From Thermoplasmata archaeon (lineage in GTDB: Archaea; Thermoplasmatota; Thermoplasmata; Thermoplasmatales; Thermoplasmataceae), in assembly GCA_021804185.1 (NCBI GenBank), contig JAJZKL010000004.1:1-12729 (forward strand): DNA of 12,729 nt, in the 5' to 3' direction. This document shows, piece by piece, positions 8,390 through 12,729 of this stretch. The notes under the pieces were generated by a model. That model did not search any database. It was not told the origin of the DNA and was given only the letters and a program-made list of their open reading frames with translations. Within the stretch, counting starts at the first letter, position 1. The number at the start of each line of letters is the position of its first letter. A program made the position numbers and the translations under genes.

Positions 8390-8397
8390 TAATAAAC
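8390..8397 (-). promoter_or_regulatory. Candidate TATA box for the HicB-like gene
   Basis: On the minus strand GTTTATTA is centred about 24 bases before the ATG at 8370, the right distance for a leaderless message. If the longer 8424 start is used instead, this sequence would be inside the gene, and an alternative box (GATAATTTTC, about 8463-8472) with GGGGGAGGGG before the ATG would serve. Confidence 0.35.
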
Positions 8398-8585
8398 TGT
8401 CATTAAAAATCTTTCCTCAGGCATGCCCCTCCCCCCATCTCAGAGAGGTGCATGTTGAAGTGAGAAAATTATCTGCATTGATTCATCTTTTATGCAGGCA
8501 GAAAAGTGGACACCTGTCAACGTTTTAGTATTACAGGGAAATATGGAATTGTTAGGATTGCATCTCATGAGAGGTATATGCAGGG

Positions 8586-8601
8586 GGCCCACAGATGGGC
8601 C
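8586..8601 (+). promoter_or_regulatory. Hairpin enclosing the start codon of the Fe-S membrane protein
   Basis: GGCCCA and TGGGCC form a perfect six-pair, mostly G-C stem with the four-base loop CAGA. The ATG at 8595-8597 spans the loop and stem, and the G run (8583-8587) that could serve as a weak Shine-Dalgarno site is partly in the stem. If formed in the mRNA it would hide the start. A regulatory role is inference. Confidence 0.35.
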
Positions 8602-10583
8602 ATTTTGATCTTGAAATGGTGCTGCTCCTTATAATGGGGGGCATGGCACTTTCAATGGGCTACACAATAATGCTCTCTTCATCCTCAAAAAATATACTGC
8701 AGCGGCTCGTAGTATACATAATCCTTGCAATGATGAACAGCATGCTCCTGGCCCCGTTTATCTATCTTGCATTTCCCGGGCTCATTTCAATTGACAGGGC
8801 TGTGGAACTGGCACTTCTGATAATGGTTGTTGAAATAGCCCCATTTCTCATATCATTTACAAATTCAATGTTCAGGAACTCTGATGTGAATCGGGGGAAA
8901 TTCCTTCTTATATTTCTGGCATTTTTTGTCATTTTTGATGAAATTCTTATGAGCATTGATTTCAACATAATAATATCCGGTACAAGTTACATCAATATTC
9001 TGCATTCAGATCCCGTTAGAGGTGTATTCCAGTCAATCTCATCATACTGGTTCGTATTCCCAATGTCTATTGAAATGTTCTTCAGCGTATTCCTGATGAG
9101 AAAGTCATTCAAAAAAGCCTCTCTGATTATCCTGTCCACTCAGGCTGCAATAATGCTCTTTGCACCAACTGCAATAGACAATGGAATCTGGGCCTATGCT
9201 GCTGTCTTCATATCAGGATTCATCATGACAGGGTTGTTCGTCTTCATTTTTGAGCATCTATACCGTGTTCAGGGTATAAGGGGAAGAATGGCCGATTATA
9301 TCATCATGCTTCTGTTTGCATATACAATAATGATGTGTGGGGTATTCCTCTGGCAGATATATTCCAGCTATATTGTGTTCAGCTCTGGCATGATAATCGA
9401 TATGGTAGTCTATATCCGAGCTGCAGGTGACAGCGGGTACCTGAATTCAGGGAAGAAAGTGTACTGGCTGGCCAACAGGAACTGGTCATTTTTGTTTCTG
9501 GCAATGGTTTTCGCTGCAGAGTTCTTCATGGGGGCAGCTTTTGATGCTCAATATTATGGGGCCAGCAATCTTGTATCCACACTGGGGCTGGTTTCCATAG
9601 GTGGCGGAATCACTGGAGTGATTTCCTCATCAATTTACGATTTTTTCAGACTCTTCGCTGATATAAGCCTATCTGCATGGTTTTACATCATGATGGGTAT
9701 AGAAATGGGGTCCCTTGTCCTTTTCAAGATAAGAAAGACAAGAGACATGGAAACCAAGATAAGGCTTTCTTTTATGCTCTTTGCATACGCTGTTTACTCT
9801 ATAATTATCCCTTCATTCGTTGTTTCAAATGTGTCAGTGGTTCCATTTGTAGGATGGACAATGGGCATAGGATCTGGCGGTGGCCTGGCGCCTGCTCTGA
9901 TCATACCAATGGTATTGACTTACGTTATAAGCGGCATATTATCCCTATTGTTCGGCTCCAGGCAGTTATGCTCAACATTTTGCACCGCTCCGGTAATGTA
10001 TCAGGGTACGTTCTATGATTCAATGAAAGGATTCAACAAATCCTCGGGCAAGGCAAAATCGCTGACAGTGAATGATCATGCCGGTAGAATGACATACAGA
10101 GTAGTTTCTATCACAATATATGCAATGATCATAATTACGGGAATTATATCATGGCTTGATTACAATCATTATCTTAACATCACCATCTACGGCACTGATC
10201 CTCTATACATGCTCTACCTGTTTCTTTTTGGATTCCTGTGGTATGCGGTCTTCATAACCATGCCATACGTGGGCTCATATGGATGCATTAACACTGGATA
10301 CTGCCACTGGGGAAATTTCAACAGGTTCATATCAAGGTTCGGTTTCTTCAGGCTTAAAGTCAGGGACCCCATTCAGTGCGTGAACTGCAAAACCAAAGAC
10401 TGCACACTTGCCTGCCCCGTTGGGAATTACGGTCAGGCAGGTTCATTTATCAAAAAGGGGGAATACAGGGACTCAAGGTGTGTAGGGATAGGGGACTGCG
10501 TTAACGCCTGCCCGTACGAGAACATATTCTATTATGATGTCAGGCACTTCATAAAGGAGAGAATGAAAAAAGGTTCCTCATAG
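8595..10583 (+). CDS. Polytopic membrane protein with CcoG/NapH-like and ferredoxin Fe-S region
   Basis: The product has 662 residues and about 14-16 membrane helices up to roughly residue 560, then a soluble tail, presumably cytoplasmic. Residues 1-275 resemble the neighbouring 297-residue protein; residues about 290-410 look like a further, partial copy. After the last copy, 'LCSTFCTAPVMYQGTFYD' (C459, C463) resembles the cysteine segment of CcoG/NapH-type membrane Fe-S proteins. C564 and C570 follow in 'YGCINTGYCHW'. The tail has a first cluster motif C595-x2-C598-x4-C603-x3-C607-P and a second, C629-x5-C635-x3-C639-P, in which the usual second cysteine is I632. Membrane electron transfer is likely; substrate and partners are unknown. 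The ATG at 8595 is chosen because an in-frame TGA lies at 8568 with no other start between; M8 is an alternative. The stop overlaps the opposing gene by six bases. Confidence 0.85.
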   Translation: MGHFDLEMVLLLIMGGMALSMGYTIMLSSSSKNILQRLVVYIILAMMNSMLLAPFIYLAFPGLISIDRAVELALLIMVVEIAPFLISFTNSMFRNSDVNRGKFLLIFLAFFVIFDEILMSIDFNIIISGTSYINILHSDPVRGVFQSISSYWFVFPMSIEMFFSVFLMRKSFKKASLIILSTQAAIMLFAPTAIDNGIWAYAAVFISGFIMTGLFVFIFEHLYRVQGIRGRMADYIIMLLFAYTIMMCGVFLWQIYSSYIVFSSGMIIDMVVYIRAAGDSGYLNSGKKVYWLANRNWSFLFLAMVFAAEFFMGAAFDAQYYGASNLVSTLGLVSIGGGITGVISSSIYDFFRLFADISLSAWFYIMMGIEMGSLVLFKIRKTRDMETKIRLSFMLFAYAVYSIIIPSFVVSNVSVVPFVGWTMGIGSGGGLAPALIIPMVLTYVISGILSLLFGSRQLCSTFCTAPVMYQGTFYDSMKGFNKSSGKAKSLTVNDHAGRMTYRVVSITIYAMIIITGIISWLDYNHYLNITIYGTDPLYMLYLFLFGFLWYAVFITMPYVGSYGCINTGYCHWGNFNRFISRFGFFRLKVRDPIQCVNCKTKDCTLACPVGNYGQAGSFIKKGEYRDSRCVGIGDCVNACPYENIFYYDVRHFIKERMKKGSS

Positions 10584-11471
10584 TGTGGCTGTGCTGGACA
10601 CTTCATTGCTTTTTATGTTTCCGTCAGTAAACCATCCCAGTACAACCAGGAAATAGAAGAACATTGAGAGGACCATAGAGATAGCAAAGATTAGCCAGCT
10701 AATTCCAAATGGGTGCGTTACAAATATTGGTTCTGCAAGACCCACCGCCGATATCACAACTATGAAAATAAACCAGGAAACAAGGTTCTTACCTTTCTGT
10801 CCAATATTTGAACGGTTCCTGTATACATAACTGAATATAATGTAAATAGCAAGAAGCATGAGAATTGAGTAGACAATTAGCAGAGGAGTTATAGGCCCGG
10901 AACTGCCAAGAAGGGCTGGATCAGCTATTTGCATCAGCAGTATGGCAAGCAGAATTCTTCTATCCAGACCATTTCCAGTGAATGTAAAAATGAAGAATAG
11001 CATCTCTGCAATCATTGGGGCCAGGAATATGAAATTGGTAATACTAAGCCCAAAAAAATCAGGGATTTGCAAGGTACTTGATAAACCATTAGTATAATAG
11101 GCAAGAATCCTCAGGAAAAGTGCCATTGACACCTCGTTCCATACAAGCACAAGAGAGATTCCCAAAGCCCGGTTTCTTGATAGTATTGTAATTCGTGTCT
11201 TAATTCCTGTCAGGAAAATATAGACGAGGGCGACTGACATGAAGAGCATTGCTATGTTAAAGGCGAGAATTGAACCGAAGAATCCTCCTCCACTGACGCT
11301 GTAATACAGTAAGGCATCAAACATCCCCCCCATCATATCCAGGCTGAGCAGCGACACAGCCAGCACCTTAATAGTGAATTCTCTGGTGTGGGATCTCATG
11401 TAGCGGATCACCCATATTATAAATGCGGTCATCAGGACCTCGGTGAGAATTACCCAGGGGGTGTTGAGCAC
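10578..11471 (-). CDS. Polytopic membrane protein, paralogue of the adjacent Fe-S protein's membrane domain
   Basis: The product has 297 residues and about 8-9 membrane helices, with a short polar C-terminal tail. No cysteine is present and only two histidines (28 and 253), both near helix ends, so it is unlikely to bind heme or Fe-S by itself. Aligned by eye with residues 1-275 of the neighbouring 662-residue protein, it keeps M46-M47-x2-M50 at identical positions, N100-R101 with E113-x2-M116 (N99-R100 and E116-x2-M119 there), P152-M153-x2-E156-M157 (P156-M157, E160-M161), Q181 (Q183) and Y217-R218 (Y223-R224). I read it as the membrane module alone, perhaps a partner subunit. The start is GTG, supported by a TATA-like box 34 bases upstream and no better upstream start. 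Its stop codon lies within the last codons of the opposing gene. Confidence 0.8.
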   Translation of the reverse strand: MLNTPWVILTEVLMTAFIIWVIRYMRSHTREFTIKVLAVSLLSLDMMGGMFDALLYYSVSGGGFFGSILAFNIAMLFMSVALVYIFLTGIKTRITILSRNRALGISLVLVWNEVSMALFLRILAYYTNGLSSTLQIPDFFGLSITNFIFLAPMIAEMLFFIFTFTGNGLDRRILLAILLMQIADPALLGSSGPITPLLIVYSILMLLAIYIIFSYVYRNRSNIGQKGKNLVSWFIFIVVISAVGLAEPIFVTHPFGISWLIFAISMVLSMFFYFLVVLGWFTDGNIKSNEVSSTATL

Positions 11472-11500
11472 AGAGAGAAATTACTTCATACTATTAGATG

Positions 11501-11508
11501 TTTTAAGC
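11501..11508 (-). promoter_or_regulatory. Candidate TATA box for the 297-residue membrane protein
   Basis: On the minus strand GCTTAAAA is centred about 34 bases before the GTG at 11471, the same spacing as the lhr TATA box. This predicts a leader of roughly 7-10 bases, without a Shine-Dalgarno site. The rest of 11472-11710 shows no gene I can support. Confidence 0.4.
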
Positions 11509-11693
11509 AAAGTAGAGTGAGTTTTTCAATATATTCCAATTAATTAAAAGCTCTGGAGGAAATCTAAAACCACATAGGTCAGTATTGCGTGGAAATGTTC
11601 GTTGCCAAAATTCATCGAAAACTGACATTCCCGGTGTTTGGATGTGTTACAATATCCTCTTCAAAGCCCCTGCTGGTGATATACATACATGAA

Positions 11694-11726
11694 AGATGTT
11701 ACTTTGAACTCTACCGGGTAACATCT
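11694..11726 (-). terminator. Nine-pair inverted repeat across the stop of the dehydrogenase gene
   Basis: AGATGTTAC and GTAACATCT are perfect reverse complements separated by 15 bases. The left arm of the transcript lies in the last codons of the dehydrogenase gene and its TAG falls in the loop. Only a short TTTC follows, so it is a weak terminator by sequence; it may instead protect the 3' end of the message or be a protein-binding palindrome. Confidence 0.3.
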
Positions 11727-12727
11727 ATCAGTATTCTTCCAATTGCCCTTCTGTTCTGCATGTCGTCGTATGCACTGTTAACTTCCTCCAAAGAGATCGT
11801 TTTCTCGCTGTATGCGTGGATCTTTCCCTTTGAAGTCATGTCAAGTGCAGTCTCCACATCTTTTCTTGTTGAACTTATGCTTCCTGATATGGAGTTTCCC
11901 TTCATAATTATGAGTCCAAGGGGCAGCTGGACAGATTCGGGATTAACATTCCCAACAACCACCATCCTCCCTCCGCTTCTCAAGCTTCTTAAGGACCGCT
12001 CAAAGGTTGGCAAACCTACAGCCTCAAGAGCCAGATGAACTCCATCATTGAATTTTGATTTTATTTCTCTGTCAAAATTCTCTGAAGTTATTACCTCATC
12101 TGCTCCCAGCCTGTGAAGAGCTTCAGCTTTCCATGGGGATGATGTCTTTGCAATCACATATCCACCAAGTGCCTTTGCTATCTGAATAGCATGAACCCCA
12201 ACACCTCCGCCAGCTCCTGAGATCAGAATCCTCTGCCCTTCTTTCAGGCCTCCAACTCTCCCTATGGCATTATAGAGCATTCCTGTTACGCACGCAGACA
12301 GAGTCGCATCCGCATCCTTCACCCCATCCGGAACAGGAACAATCGATCTTGAATTAACAATTACCCTTTCACCATATGCTCCATTTCTTGTTTCTCCATA
12401 TGCTTCCTTATGTGGGCAGAGGTTCTCTTCACCTCTGAGGCAGAATTCGCATTTGCCGCATGGAGCATAAATAAGGCTAGCAACCCTCTGCCCTATCCTG
12501 AACCCTTCCACTTTTTCTCCCATTGCCTCTATCACTCCTGATATCTCGTGACCGGGAATGATTGGAATCTTCACTCTGGGCAAAAAGCCGTCCTTTGTGA
12601 GAATGTCCCTGAAACAGATCCCCGTAAGTGTCTGCTTCAATACAACCTCATCATCATTTGGCTCCCTCAGTGGCATATCTCTAATGACCAGTGGTTCCTT
12701 GATTGCATTGAGAACTGCAGCCTTCAT
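11711..12727 (-). CDS. Zinc-dependent medium-chain dehydrogenase/reductase, acryloyl-CoA reductase-like
   Basis: The product has 338 residues, full length for the family. Catalytic zinc ligands are C38 (GICFRD), H60-E61 (GHE) and probably C146 (ACVTGM). The structural zinc site has all four cysteines C90, C93, C96 and C104. The nucleotide-binding loop GAGGGVGVHA is at 171-180. From memory it is closest to the acryloyl-CoA reductases of Sulfolobus and Metallosphaera, sharing 'SLIYAP', 'ACVTGM', 'GGVGVHAIQIAKALG' and 'GNV' in the same order; that enzyme reduces acryloyl-CoA to propionyl-CoA with NADPH in the 3-hydroxypropionate/4-hydroxybutyrate cycle. Nothing else of that pathway is in the window, so an ordinary alcohol or enoyl reductase with another substrate is equally possible. 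The start ATG lies three bases from the window edge, and MKAAVL is the typical beginning of the family. Upstream sequence is not visible. Confidence 0.92.
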   Translation of the reverse strand: MKAAVLNAIKEPLVIRDMPLREPNDDEVVLKQTLTGICFRDILTKDGFLPRVKIPIIPGHEISGVIEAMGEKVEGFRIGQRVASLIYAPCGKCEFCLRGEENLCPHKEAYGETRNGAYGERVIVNSRSIVPVPDGVKDADATLSACVTGMLYNAIGRVGGLKEGQRILISGAGGGVGVHAIQIAKALGGYVIAKTSSPWKAEALHRLGADEVITSENFDREIKSKFNDGVHLALEAVGLPTFERSLRSLRSGGRMVVVGNVNPESVQLPLGLIIMKGNSISGSISSTRKDVETALDMTSKGKIHAYSEKTISLEEVNSAYDDMQNRRAIGRILIDVTR

Positions 12728-12729
12728 GA

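Noticed and set aside
8212..8424. HicAB toxin-antitoxin locus
   Set aside because: Only a HicB-like half is present; neither neighbour encodes a HicA-sized RNA-binding protein.
8473..8497. CTGCAT/ATGCAG inverted repeat before the Fe-S gene
   Set aside because: Only six pairs with a 13-base A/T-rich loop; not enough to call an operator or RNA element.
9677..10018. 113-codon frame inside the 662-residue gene
   Set aside because: A shifted reading of a confident coding region; rich in histidine and cysteine only because of the frame shift.
11589..12038. 149-codon plus-strand open frame from a GTG
   Set aside because: Most of it is antisense to the well-supported dehydrogenase, it has no Shine-Dalgarno site, and its product has no recognisable pattern.
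1..12729. tRNA, rRNA, CRISPR arrays or insertion-sequence ends
   Set aside because: No cloverleaf patterns, regularly spaced repeats, transposase-like frames or terminal inverted repeats were seen in the intergenic stretches, all of which are shorter than 250 bases.

Overview
The window most likely comes from an archaeon of the order Thermoplasmatales (Euryarchaeota). The evidence is indirect: archaeal TATA boxes sit about 25-35 bases before several starts, leaders are very short or absent, TTG and GTG starts occur, arginine codons are mostly AGG/AGA, and the gene set (DUF763, a very long Lhr helicase, a membrane protein with a paired winged-helix regulator, a sequon-rich surface protein) fits. 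Species cannot be named from the sequence alone. There are no rRNA or tRNA genes, insertion sequences or CRISPR arrays.

Layout. (1) 1-1072, plus: a DUF763 protein cut by the left edge. (2) 1176-6317, plus: a 1713-residue Lhr-type helicase with its own TATA box. (3) 6391-7158, plus: a small three-helix membrane protein, followed in the same reading frame, immediately after its TGA, by a TTG-started double winged-helix regulator. (4) 7138-8118, minus: a secreted, C-terminally anchored, heavily glycosylatable surface protein whose 3' end overlaps the regulator. (5) 8212-8370, minus: a tiny HicB-like protein without a HicA partner. (6) 8595-10583, plus: a 662-residue polytopic membrane protein ending in Fe-S cluster motifs. 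(7) 10578-11471, minus: a 297-residue membrane protein, tail-to-tail with the previous gene. (8) 11711-12727, minus: a zinc-dependent medium-chain dehydrogenase very like acryloyl-CoA reductases.

The strongest candidate for something undescribed is the pair at 8595-11471. Reading the two proteins side by side, the whole 297-residue protein appears to be a paralogue of the first ~275 residues of the 662-residue protein, and the next ~170 residues of the larger protein look like a further, partial copy. All three copies share an N-R ... E-x2-M ... E-M pattern inside membrane helices. The larger protein adds a CcoG/NapH-like cysteine segment and a two-cluster ferredoxin tail in which one ligand cysteine is replaced by isoleucine. 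This suggests an uncharacterised membrane electron-transfer module with a cofactor-free partner subunit; the function is inference. Secondary points of interest are the unusually long Lhr C-terminal region and the stop-codon-separated membrane/winged-helix pair.
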